From a bacterium (GTDB taxonomy: Bacteria > Elusimicrobiota > Elusimicrobia > Elusimicrobiales > UBA9959), in assembly GCA_021812825.1 (NCBI GenBank), contig JAKAMO010000023.1, forward strand, positions 1 to 29,684: 29,684 bases of DNA, read 5' to 3'. Below, in pieces: positions 6,616 through 13,803 of the stretch. The stretch's first letter is position 1; the number at the start of each line of letters is the position of its first letter. Below the pieces are notes generated by a model. That model worked only from the letters and a program-made list of their open reading frames with translations, was not told the origin of the DNA and did not search any database. The position numbers and the translations under genes were made by a program.

Positions 6616-7257
6616 ATGAAGACAAGGCCGGAAACGCCCAAGGGCGAGAGGACCCGCGGCAGGATAGTGCTGTCCGCCATAAAACTGGCCGCCCGGCACG
6701 GCTTCGCCGAGGCCAGCTTCCAGATGATAGCCGATGACATCGGCCTCAGCCAGTCGGCGGTCATGTACCATTTCCCGGACAAGAACGCCCTGTTCTCCGA
6801 GCTGGTCAAAACCATCGTGGCGCACAACCACGAAGTGGTAGCCGGCCTGATAGGGGCCGAGGACGGCGCCGGCCGCCGCCTCCTCAAGCACTGCGTAGGC
6901 AACGTCCTGTGGGCGCTGAAGTACCGCAGGCAGGACGCCCAGATACTTATACTCCTTTATTACCTTGCAGGGCGCGGCAGGAACTTCTCCGAGCTCTTCA
7001 CCGGCATGATAGAGAAGGGCCGCGAGAGGATAAGGGAGCACCTGCTGGCGGGCGTGCGCGAAGGCCTCTTCGCGCTGAAGGACGAGCCCTCGGCCGTGGC
7101 CGAGACCATACAGGACGCTTTGTTCGGCGCCATGCTCTACGCGGCCTCCGCCCCGGAGGGCAGCGTGACGCCGGCCCAGCTGGAGCGGAAGTGGCGCAAG
7201 CACCTGACGGCGCTGACCGGCTGGACCGACAAGGACGTCTCCCCGCTGACGGCCTGA
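6616..7257 (+). CDS. TetR-family transcriptional regulator
   Basis: This 213-residue protein has the TetR N-terminal DNA-binding domain: helix 1 'RGRIVLSAIKLAARHGF' and the helix-turn-helix 'SFQMIADDIGLSQSAVMYHF' followed by 'PDKNALFSELV' (about 13-62). The C-terminal two thirds are helical, as expected for the ligand-binding and dimerisation domain, and show no close ligand signature. Members usually repress adjacent genes until a small molecule binds. The natural candidate target is the divergent small secreted protein, with a palindrome between them. The first 12 residues are basic and extend slightly beyond the usual start. The gene ends one base before the stop of the convergent dinB. 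Confidence 0.92.
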   Translation: MKTRPETPKGERTRGRIVLSAIKLAARHGFAEASFQMIADDIGLSQSAVMYHFPDKNALFSELVKTIVAHNHEVVAGLIGAEDGAGRRLLKHCVGNVLWALKYRRQDAQILILLYYLAGRGRNFSELFTGMIEKGRERIREHLLAGVREGLFALKDEPSAVAETIQDALFGAMLYAASAPEGSVTPAQLERKWRKHLTALTGWTDKDVSPLTA

Positions 7258-7258
7258 T

Positions 7259-8428
7259 CTAGATGTCTTTCTTCCCGCCGGCCCTGTAGATGGAGGACCG
7301 GCCGAACTTCTCCCTGATAGCCTCTATGGCCTTGTGGGCCTTCTCGCGCCTGGCGTCGCCGGCGTCCTCGAAAAGGCTCTCCTTCTCGTCCGCAGGCATC
7401 AGGCCGGAGACCTTGACCCCGAGCAGCCTCACCCTCTTCCTCTTCCTGTCGAAGGCCGCGTACAGCGCCAGCGCCTCTTTCGAGATCACGTCCGCGTAGT
7501 TGGTCGAAAGCGGCAGCGTCTTCGCGCGGGTATGCGTCTCGAAGCCCTCCAGCCTTATCTTCAGCGTCACGGTGCGCCCCTTGAAGCCGCCCTCCCGCAG
7601 GCGCGAGGAGACCTTGTCGGAGAGCGCCACCAGCGACTCCTTTATCTCCCTGGCGTCGGCCGTGTCGGTCTCGAAGGTTATCTCGTTGCTGACGGACTTG
7701 GTATCGTAGTCCCCGGCGACCTCCCGCGGGTCCTCCCCCAGCGCCAGCAGCCTGAGCTCCGGGCCGTGCGAACCCAGGCCGCGCAGCTCGTCGGCCTCCG
7801 CGGCGGCCAGCTCCCCTATGGTGTTTATGCCGCGCGAACGCAGCACCTCTGCGGTCTTCGGGCCGAGCCCCCACAGCCTGGAGATGTCCAGCGGGGCGAG
7901 GAAGGCGCGCAGGCCTTCCTCGCGCACCGCTACCAGGCCGTCAGGCTTCTCCAGGTCCGAGGCTATCTTGGCCGCCATCTTGGTCGGGGCCAGCCCCACC
8001 GAACAGGTAAGGCCGGTCTCGGCCTTCACCCTGGCCTTTATGCGGCGGCAGGTCTCGAGCGGTCCGCCGAAGAGGTGGGCGCTGCGCGTGATGTCCAGGA
8101 AAGCCTCGTCTATGCTGACCTGCTCTATGTCAGGGGTGAACTCGTTGAAGACGGCGATGACCTTTTCCGAGGCTTCGGAATATCTGCGGAAATCCGGGCG
8201 CAGATAAACGCCTTTCGGGCAGCGCCGCCAGGCCTCCGAGATGGGCATGGCCGAGCGCACGCCGAACTTCCTGGCCTCGTAGGAGCAGGTGGAGACCACG
8301 CCGCGGCCGCGCCCGCCCTTCGGGTCGGCCCCCACTATGACCGGCCTGCCCTTCAGCGAAGGGTCGTCGCGCTGCTCGATGGCCGCGAAGAAAGCGTCCA
8401 TGTCCACGTGCACTATGCGCCGCTCCAT
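7259..8428 (-). CDS. dinB: DNA polymerase IV (Y-family translesion polymerase)
   Basis: The 389-residue protein is a Y-family polymerase that copies damaged DNA with low fidelity. The catalytic acidic residues are visible: D9 in 'VHVDMDAFFAAIE' and D107/E108 in 'VSIDEAFLD'. The fingers motif 'STCSYEARKFGVRSAM' and the helix-hairpin-helix region 'DISRLWGLGPKTAEVLRSRGI' are typical, as is the little-finger domain from about 240. A 'KESLFED' segment near residue 365 resembles the beta-clamp-binding motif of DinB. The length is slightly above the family norm. An extended -10 element, TGATACTAT, ends six bases before the ATG with a TTGTCC -35, and no Shine-Dalgarno is present. I see no clear LexA box of the E. 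coli type in the short upstream gap. Confidence 0.95.
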   Translation of the reverse strand: MERRIVHVDMDAFFAAIEQRDDPSLKGRPVIVGADPKGGRGRGVVSTCSYEARKFGVRSAMPISEAWRRCPKGVYLRPDFRRYSEASEKVIAVFNEFTPDIEQVSIDEAFLDITRSAHLFGGPLETCRRIKARVKAETGLTCSVGLAPTKMAAKIASDLEKPDGLVAVREEGLRAFLAPLDISRLWGLGPKTAEVLRSRGINTIGELAAAEADELRGLGSHGPELRLLALGEDPREVAGDYDTKSVSNEITFETDTADAREIKESLVALSDKVSSRLREGGFKGRTVTLKIRLEGFETHTRAKTLPLSTNYADVISKEALALYAAFDRKRKRVRLLGVKVSGLMPADEKESLFEDAGDARREKAHKAIEAIREKFGRSSIYRAGGKKDI

Positions 8429-8434
8429 CCCCAG

Positions 8435-8464
8435 ATAGTATCAAGATATTCCGGGACCGGACAA
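8435..8464 (-). promoter_or_regulatory. Promoter of dinB, probably leaderless
   Basis: TTGTCC, an 18-base spacer and the extended -10 TGATACTAT on the minus strand; the hexamer ends six bases before the ATG. Confidence 0.6.
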
Positions 8465-8488
8465 GGCGCGATAGCCGGGCCGGATTTT

Positions 8489-8497
8489 TGCTAGCAT
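8489..8497 (+). promoter_or_regulatory. Extended -10 element of the M28 peptidase gene, leaderless configuration
   Basis: TGCTAGCAT, then six bases, then ATG. No -35 and no Shine-Dalgarno are apparent. The element is identical to the one before pcm (4794-4802). Confidence 0.5.
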
Positions 8498-8503
8498 GCA
8501 CTT

Positions 8504-9574
8504 ATGAAAAGATGGCTCCGCCTCATCCTAATATCCGCAGCCGCCGCGGCGGCGTTCGGCGCGCTGCTGTGGGCCAGCACCTTCGGCTGGAACTTCCTGG
8601 CCCCCTCCTACGGCGGCGGCCCATCCCGCACCAGCCCGGAGAGGCTCCGGGAGACCGTCTCCGCGCTGGCCGCGGACATAGGCCCGCGCGACCTGTTCAA
8701 CAACAACAAGGCCAGGCTGCGCAGGGCGGAGGAGTACCTGCGCGCCAGGTTCAGGGCCGCCGGCTGCGAGCTGGAGGAGCAGGAGTTCTACGCCGCCGGG
8801 GTGAAGGTCCGGAACTTCATCTGCACCAGGAAGGGCTTCTCGAACCCGGGAGAGATAGTCCTGGTAGGCGCGCATTACGACACCTTCAACAACCCGGGGG
8901 CGGACGACAACGCCAGCGGCGTGGCCGGGGTGCTGGACCTGGCCGAATACGCGTCCTCCCGCAGCTACGCGAGGACGGTCAGGTTCGCGGCCTTCGCCAA
9001 CGAGGAGCCGCCCTTCTTCAAGCACGAGGGAATGGGCAGCGCGGTCTACGCCGCGGCCGCCAGGAAGAACGGCGACGACATCAGGGCCGCGCTGATACTG
9101 GAGATGACCGGTTATTACAGCGACAGGAACTTCTCCCAGCGCTACCCGCCGCTGATCGGGCCGTTCATGCCGCCCAAAGGGGATTTCATAGCGCAGATAT
9201 CCGATTTCGGCTCGCGCGCCGAGGCCCGGCGCATAGACAGGGCCTTCCGCGCGGCCAGCGGCCTGCCGCTGCGCACGGTCTCGCTGCCCGCCTGGGTGCC
9301 GGGCGTGGATTTCTCCGACCACCGCAGCTTCTGGGGCCAGGGCTACCCGGCGGTGATGTTCACGGACACCTCGTTCTACAGGACGCCCAACTACCACAAA
9401 CCCTCGGACCTGCCGGATACGCTGGACTACGGGCGCATGGCGGCCCTGCAGGACGGCCTTAAAGCCGCCCTGGACGATCTGGCCGGCGTCAGCGCCGGCC
9501 CCGGTATGGGTGTAAAAACCGTTAACGCTTCTCCGGCAGGATCTCCAGCCAGTAGCCGTCCGGGTCCTCTATGA
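8504..9574 (+). CDS. M28-family zinc aminopeptidase, membrane-anchored or secreted
   Basis: This 356-residue protein is a co-catalytic di-zinc exopeptidase of family M28. The expected ligands and catalytic residues are in order: H124 and D126 in 'VGAHYDT', D134 in 'GADDNASG', E167/E168 in 'FANEEPP', E200 in 'LILEMTGYY', the 'DFSDH' motif at 269-273 and H298 in 'NYHKPSD'. A basic start and hydrophobic stretch at about residues 6-27 form a signal peptide or anchor, so it works outside the cytoplasm, probably trimming peptides for nutrition or turnover. The Ser/Pro/Gly-rich tail after about 328 is low-complexity and overlaps the end of the convergent VOC gene by 53 bases. The start is set by the ATG next to an extended -10 box. 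Confidence 0.9.
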   Translation: MKRWLRLILISAAAAAAFGALLWASTFGWNFLAPSYGGGPSRTSPERLRETVSALAADIGPRDLFNNNKARLRRAEEYLRARFRAAGCELEEQEFYAAGVKVRNFICTRKGFSNPGEIVLVGAHYDTFNNPGADDNASGVAGVLDLAEYASSRSYARTVRFAAFANEEPPFFKHEGMGSAVYAAAARKNGDDIRAALILEMTGYYSDRNFSQRYPPLIGPFMPPKGDFIAQISDFGSRAEARRIDRAFRAASGLPLRTVSLPAWVPGVDFSDHRSFWGQGYPAVMFTDTSFYRTPNYHKPSDLPDTLDYGRMAALQDGLKAALDDLAGVSAGPGMGVKTVNASPAGSPASSRPGPL

Positions 9575-9893
9575 AATAGAGGCCCATGGCCTCGTTCTCG
9601 TAGCAGACGCAGCCCATCTCCTTGTGCAGGTCGTGGGCCGCCCTGTAGTCGTCCACCGTGAAGGCCAGGTGGAACTCGTTGTCGCCGAGGTCGTACTTCT
9701 TCTCCCTGTCCTTCAGCCAGGTCAGCTCCAGCTTGTGCGGAGTGCGCCCGTCGCCCAGGAAGACTAGCGAGAAGCTGCCGTCGGAGGCCTGCATGCGCCG
9801 GGTTTCTTTTAGGCCCAAGGCCTCCTTGTAGAACTTCAGGCTCTTGTCCAGGTCCAGGACGTTCAGGTTGTTGTGCGCGAAGGTGAATTTCAT
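9522..9893 (-). CDS. VOC-family protein, glyoxalase I (lactoylglutathione lyase)-like
   Basis: The 123-residue protein has the two-module fold of the vicinal oxygen chelate superfamily. The four metal ligands of bacterial glyoxalase I are all in place: H7, E56 in 'HKLELTW', H75 in 'NEFHLAFTV' and E117 in 'GYWLEILP'. Glyoxalase I isomerises the hemithioacetal of methylglyoxal and glutathione, detoxifying methylglyoxal; whether this organism uses glutathione is unknown, so a related substrate is possible. It overlaps the stop of the upstream lipoprotein gene by four bases (ATGA), so the two are co-transcribed. Its 3' end overlaps the M28 peptidase gene on the other strand. Confidence 0.85.
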   Translation of the reverse strand: MKFTFAHNNLNVLDLDKSLKFYKEALGLKETRRMQASDGSFSLVFLGDGRTPHKLELTWLKDREKKYDLGDNEFHLAFTVDDYRAAHDLHKEMGCVCYENEAMGLYFIEDPDGYWLEILPEKR

Positions 9894-10444
9894 TCAGCGC
9901 CTCCCGGGGGGTTGAACTCGGACAGGCGGATGCGGTACATGTCCTCGGAGACGGCCTTCAGCTCCTCTTTTATACGCATCGGGCGCTTCACGCCCTCCAG
10001 CTGCTTATCGGTAGTGAGGGCCTTCTTGACTATGGAGCCTTTGCCCTTTACGGTGCCGCCTGCGGCCAGCTTTATGTCGTAGGTCCAGCTCTTCAGGTCC
10101 GGGGACAGGAAGGTGACCGTGCCGGAGAAGGTCTTCCCCGCGTCGGCCGCGTCATAGACCAGCGTCTTCTTGCGGCGCGTCATCACGGTAACTATGGTCT
10201 CCGGCTTCATCGACGGCGACGGGGCGGGCTGGGTCACCGTCTCGGTTATCCTGGCCCCGCCGGCGGATATCTCCCGCTTCACGGCGGACTCGGTATTGCC
10301 GTAAGGTAGGCGCCCGTCCGGGGAGAGGAAAGAGACGCGCCCGTAATAGTACTCCGTCCCTTCATTGACCTTCAGCGTTACCGCGGCCGCGCAGGCCGCC
10401 AGCCCGGCCGCAGCCAGGAAGATAAGTATCTTTGCCGTTCCCAT
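9890..10444 (-). CDS. Putative lipoprotein of unknown function
   Basis: The 184-residue product has a hydrophobic N-terminus ending in 'LAAC' at about residues 15-18, a consensus lipobox, so it is probably a lipid-anchored envelope protein. The mature part looks beta-rich: 'GTEYYYGRVSFLSPDGRLPYG' near residue 30 and the similar 'GTVTFLSPDLKSWTYDIKL' near residue 108. The repeated F-L-S-P-D segment suggests an internal duplication. The rest has many Lys/Arg and ends in 'MYRIRLSEFNPPGGAE'. No known family is recognised. AGGAGG precedes the ATG at 10444. It is the first gene of an operon with the glyoxalase-like gene and diverges from the TPR/CsgG-like operon. Confidence 0.75.
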   Translation of the reverse strand: MGTAKILIFLAAAGLAACAAAVTLKVNEGTEYYYGRVSFLSPDGRLPYGNTESAVKREISAGGARITETVTQPAPSPSMKPETIVTVMTRRKKTLVYDAADAGKTFSGTVTFLSPDLKSWTYDIKLAAGGTVKGKGSIVKKALTTDKQLEGVKRPMRIKEELKAVSEDMYRIRLSEFNPPGGAE

Positions 10445-10547
10445 AGGACCTCCTAGTCTTACGCCTTTATGTTACCAAAATTCCCCGCGCGCGCTACACA
10501 AAGCCCCCGCTATTTTATATGCTTGTCAGGAACGGAGGTGCCGTTTT

Positions 10548-10958
10548 ATGAAATACCTTTTGATAGCCATGCTGCTGGTCTGGACCGGGGCTGCCGCCGC
10601 GCAGGCCGCCGGCTCCGGCAAGGACATACGGGAGCAGACCCCGGCCGAGCTGCGGCAGACCGCCGCCGAGTTGGAACAGGCGCTGATACTTAAGCCGACG
10701 GACGTGGACCTCTACGTGAAGCTGGGCTTCGCCTACACCCGGCTGGGCCGGGCCGACGACGCCCAGCGCGCCTTCGAGAGCGCCGCCCGGCTGGACCCGC
10801 AGAGGGCCATAGCCCATTACATGCTGGGCCTGATCTACGAGAAGAAGGGCCTGAAGGACCAGGCCATAGCCTCCTGGAAGTCCTGCCTGGAGACCGCCAA
10901 GGAGCAGCACCTGAAGGACACCGCCCTTAAGCACATCAACAACCTCAGCGCCAACTGA
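10548..10958 (+). CDS. Secreted TPR-repeat protein
   Basis: This 136-residue protein starts with a Sec signal peptide (about residues 1-21, ending in 'AAAAQAA'). It then contains two to three tetratricopeptide repeats; 'DVDLYVKLGFAYTRLGRADDAQRAFESAARLDP' (quoted in part: LGFAYTRLGRADDAQRAFE) is a textbook TPR, and a second follows as 'AHYMLGLIYEKKGLKDQA'. TPRs mediate protein-protein contacts; here the protein would be periplasmic. The ATG at 10548 has an ACGGAGGTG ribosome binding site, and an AT-rich -10-like stretch lies at 10511-10520. The next gene begins one base after its stop, so it is the first gene of a two-gene operon and may be a partner of the lipoprotein encoded next. Confidence 0.82.
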   Translation: MKYLLIAMLLVWTGAAAAQAAGSGKDIREQTPAELRQTAAELEQALILKPTDVDLYVKLGFAYTRLGRADDAQRAFESAARLDPQRAIAHYMLGLIYEKKGLKDQAIASWKSCLETAKEQHLKDTALKHINNLSAN

Positions 10959-10959
10959 C

Positions 10960-11592
10960 ATGAAGAACCGATTGCTAATACCCGCTATACTGCTGCTTTC
11001 CGCCTGCGTGGCCCCGAAGGTCGCCATCAATCCGCGCGCCGACTTCTCCTCCATCAAGCGCGTGGCCGTGCTGTCCTTCGGCGGCCCGAAGGGCGAGTTG
11101 GCCGCCGACCTGATGACCCAGAGCCTGCTGGAGCGCGGCGCCGACGTGGTGGAAAGACAACGTCTGGATTCCGTGATGAGGGAGCAGCAGCTCACGGCCG
11201 ACAGCGCCTTCGATCCCTCCACCGCCAGGCGCCTCGGCAGGCTGCTCGGGGTGGACGCGCTCTTCGTAGGCACGGTGGCCGAGAGCACGCCTCCCAGCAC
11301 CTACGTGGTGAGCCAGTCCAAGGACCCTGTGGTGACCACGATGAAGAAGGTGGACGGCGGCACAGTCTACACGGAAGGCTCCGTGCTGGGGCTGCCCAAC
11401 TCGCAGCTGCTGAGCACCACCGCGAACGTCTCGCTGCTGTCGCGCATGGTGGACGTGGAGACCGGCTCCATACTCTGGTCCGCCTCGATGACCTACGAGG
11501 GCTTCGACATCCCCTCGGCGATGAGCGGCATCACGGACGCCTTCGTGCGCTCCCTCTCCCCCATCTGGCCCGGCCTGTACAGGGCGAGGTAG
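10960..11592 (+). CDS. CsgG/LpoB-like outer-membrane lipoprotein
   Basis: The 210-residue product has a lipoprotein signal peptide with lipobox 'LSAC' at about 13-16. The mature part fits the CsgG/LpoB-like fold: an early strand 'IKRVAVLSF', then a helix and 'ERGADVVERQRLDSVMREQQL', and the family-like 'LGRLLGVDALFVGTVAES' near residue 95. A later strand pair 'VSLLSRMVDVETGSILWSAS' matches the same fold. Family members form or regulate outer-membrane assemblies (curli pore CsgG, PBP1b activator LpoB, penicillin-binding protein activators), so the exact role is unclear; the 'MTYEGFDIPSAM' region is not diagnostic. It follows the TPR gene by one base and is closed by a strong terminator. Confidence 0.75.
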   Translation: MKNRLLIPAILLLSACVAPKVAINPRADFSSIKRVAVLSFGGPKGELAADLMTQSLLERGADVVERQRLDSVMREQQLTADSAFDPSTARRLGRLLGVDALFVGTVAESTPPSTYVVSQSKDPVVTTMKKVDGGTVYTEGSVLGLPNSQLLSTTANVSLLSRMVDVETGSILWSASMTYEGFDIPSAMSGITDAFVRSLSPIWPGLYRAR

Positions 11593-11606
11593 ACTGCCGG
11601 GAATAG

Positions 11607-11642
11607 AAAAGCCCCGCCCTTTGAAGGGGCGGGGCTTTTTTT
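11607..11642. terminator. Bidirectional rho-independent terminator
   Basis: A nine-base GC stem (GCCCCGCCC/GGGCGGGGC), extended by T-A and T-G pairs, is flanked by AAAA on the left and seven T residues on the right. It can end both the plus-strand CsgG-like operon and the minus-strand C11 peptidase operon. Confidence 0.9.
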
Positions 11643-11658
11643 GCGCCTCGGTCCGGGC

Positions 11659-13038
11659 TTACTCGGGCCGCCAGACCTTGTCGCACCACTCCACGAACTC
11701 GTCCCACTGCGAGGCCTGCGACAGCGACAGGTCGCTGTAGTGGGTCTCGTAGATGCCGCCCAGCGCGGGCGGCAGCTTCTTGGCCTTCATCGTCATGCCA
11801 ATGGAGATGCCGCCGGACTTCGTGTAGTCATAGCCGTTCACGCCGTCCTTGTTCAGGCCGACGCTGGCCATCACCAGGCTCTTCCGGATGAACTTCATCA
11901 GCCTCTCGGCCGCCTGCGCGGTCTCGAAGCCGCTGACCATGCTGAACGTCTTCGCGAAGTCGTAGAGGTCCACGTAGGGCGCTATCTGCTTGGTCTTGTC
12001 GTTCTTCGGGTCGAGGCTCGAGTAGCGCACCGCGTTCTCGATGGCGTACTTGGCGGCCTCGTGCTCGTCGTTCTTCATCGCGGCCCGCGCGAACGCGTCG
12101 AGATAGGCCGGCAGGTCGTTGAGGGGCTTCGGGTTGACCGCCGACATCGTGGCCGCGATGGCCGACAGCGGTATCGTCACGGGGCCCACTATCGGCGCGC
12201 CGTGCGCGAAGAAGTCCTTCTCCCAGTCGATGAAGAACTGGCCCACCTGGTTCAGCGGCGCGGCCGGCTGGGTGTTCAGGAAGTTCAGCAGCTTCGTGTA
12301 GTCGTAGCCGTAGGCCAGCATCGTCTCCTCGGAGCCGATGAACAGGCCGGCGTTGTCCTTCATCTCGTAGAGGATCTCGGCCATCTGCTGCAGGCAGGCG
12401 TTCTGCACAACCACGTCCACGTAGCCTGCCTGGCGCAGGATCTCTCCCAGCTGGCGCGTGCGCACGTAGTTCTTGGTCTCGTCGTCGAACAGGATGCCGC
12501 GTCCGGTAGGGATGCTACCGTCCATAGCGTCGTGCATCACCGGGTCTATCCAGCCCAGGCCGTGGTTCCAGAGCACCAGCATGTAGCGCTTGGCCGGGTG
12601 TTCGGCCTTGGCCCACTTGATGAAGTCGATGACGCGCTTGTAGTCGCCCATGTCGCCCTTCGGGTCGGCGGAGACGAGCGTCTCGCCGCCTTTCGTGACG
12701 ACGACGCGCTTGGCGCCCTGGCCGCTCAGGCCGTACTCGAGCAGCACGTCCACCTTGTCGGTGGAGCCGACCTTCTTCATCTCGGCCATGTCCTTCTGCG
12801 CCCATTTGCCGGAGATGCCGTACAGCATGGAATCGTCCAGGTTGTTGTGGGCGTTCATGAAGATCATTACGGTCCAGTCCTTCAGGCCTTCCTTCGGGAC
12901 CTCAGCGGTAGCTTGCGGTGCGCCCGCCTTCTCGGCGTAGGCCGCCAGGTCGCCGGCCGTCACCCTTTCGAGGTCGAAGCCCTGGGCGGACGTCAGGACC
13001 GGCGCCAGCAGCAGTGCCGCTATAAGTATATCCCTCAT
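11659..13038 (-). CDS. Clostripain-like cysteine peptidase (family C11), secreted
   Basis: This 459-residue protein has a signal peptide (about 1-19). The C11 fold follows: 'WTVMIFMNAHNNLDDS' (55-70), 'DMAEMKKVGS', the catalytic-His region 'YMLVLWNHGLGW' with H159, and the catalytic-Cys region 'VVVQNACLQQMAEILYEM' with C215, then 'GSEETM' as in clostripain relatives. The family cleaves after basic residues and often self-activates; its specificity here is not visible. Immediately after the signal peptide is a motif, 'GFDLERVTAGDL', that recurs in the two proteins of the adjacent operon. The ATG overlaps the stop of the upstream gene by four bases, so it is the third gene of a three-gene operon, ending at the bidirectional terminator. 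No separate inhibitor gene is recognised. Confidence 0.9.
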   Translation of the reverse strand: MRDILIAALLLAPVLTSAQGFDLERVTAGDLAAYAEKAGAPQATAEVPKEGLKDWTVMIFMNAHNNLDDSMLYGISGKWAQKDMAEMKKVGSTDKVDVLLEYGLSGQGAKRVVVTKGGETLVSADPKGDMGDYKRVIDFIKWAKAEHPAKRYMLVLWNHGLGWIDPVMHDAMDGSIPTGRGILFDDETKNYVRTRQLGEILRQAGYVDVVVQNACLQQMAEILYEMKDNAGLFIGSEETMLAYGYDYTKLLNFLNTQPAAPLNQVGQFFIDWEKDFFAHGAPIVGPVTIPLSAIAATMSAVNPKPLNDLPAYLDAFARAAMKNDEHEAAKYAIENAVRYSSLDPKNDKTKQIAPYVDLYDFAKTFSMVSGFETAQAAERLMKFIRKSLVMASVGLNKDGVNGYDYTKSGGISIGMTMKAKKLPPALGGIYETHYSDLSLSQASQWDEFVEWCDKVWRPE

Positions 13039-13793
13039 TTCAGCACCTCCCAGCCGGAGACGGCGCCATTGACCGCTCGCTCCGCGGCCTCCAGCTTGAG
13101 CTCCGTGCGGCCGCGCTCGAACAGCGCCCCTATCTCCTCAAGCTTGCCGTCGCCGCGCACGCGGTAGACGGCCTCCTGCTTCAGGTCCTGGGTGAAGGTC
13201 TTGATATGCCACTTCAGGTGCACGTCCATCCGGGCCACCGGGGCCTCGTCCGTGCCCGCGTTGACCACGCTCTCGTCGGGCACTTCCACCACGACGTCCA
13301 GCTTGGTCGCCCAGGCGGTGGTCACGCTGACCGGCTCTATCGTCACGCCGGTCAGGTACTTGCCGGCGCCCTTGAAAGAGCCGCCCCAGACATAGTGCAC
13401 CTTGTAGGTGGCCGTGACGGCGGGCAGGCCGCCTATGTTCTTGGCCTTGAAGGTGTAGAGCTTCGACTCGGGGCCCTGCCAGCCGGTGAGCTGCGTCCAA
13501 TGGGTCGCTCCCTCGGGGACGGCGTTGGAGTAGTCGGTCTCGATATTGACCACGGGCTTGTTCTTGACTATGAAGTTGTAGACCTTCATCGCGTAGTTGA
13601 AGATCTTCTTGAACTGGCCCACGGAATCGCTGAACGAGCCGTCTGCGGCCGCCGGCGCGAGCGTAGCCGCGCCGGGGTCGGCCGGGAGTATCATAACGGA
13701 GGCCTCGTCTATCACGGGGCCGTCCTGCGCCATAAGGCGCGCGGCGGGCAGCAGCAGCGCCCCCGCCAGCAACAGCTTAAAAGTGACCTTCAT
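13035..13793 (-). CDS. Secreted protein of unknown family, paralogue of the upstream gene
   Basis: The 252-residue product has a signal peptide ending near 'ARLMAQ-D' (about residue 22), then a variable linker and a beta-rich domain. It is clearly paralogous to the protein encoded just upstream: both share 'AVPEGA', the pattern K-N-x-x-G followed by Y-K-V, then GG-x-F-x-G-x-G-x-YLTGVTI-x-P, and 'YxVxGDG/YLIKGNGE' near the end. No known domain is recognised. It lies ten bases after the upstream gene and overlaps the peptidase gene by four bases. Co-translation with a C11 peptidase suggests that it is a substrate, inhibitor or chaperone of that enzyme, which is inference only. Confidence 0.8.
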   Translation of the reverse strand: MKVTFKLLLAGALLLPAARLMAQDGPVIDEASVMILPADPGAATLAPAAADGSFSDSVGQFKKIFNYAMKVYNFIVKNKPVVNIETDYSNAVPEGATHWTQLTGWQGPESKLYTFKAKNIGGLPAVTATYKVHYVWGGSFKGAGKYLTGVTIEPVSVTTAWATKLDVVVEVPDESVVNAGTDEAPVARMDVHLKWHIKTFTQDLKQEAVYRVRGDGKLEEIGALFERGRTELKLEAAERAVNGAVSGWEVLK

Positions 13794-13803
13794 CCGTAAT
13801 GCC

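Noticed and set aside
11641..13167. 508-codon open frame on the plus strand
   Set aside because: It is antisense to the C11 peptidase, whose catalytic motifs are intact; composition is His/Leu/Val/Gly-rich, as expected for the shadow of a GC-rich gene.
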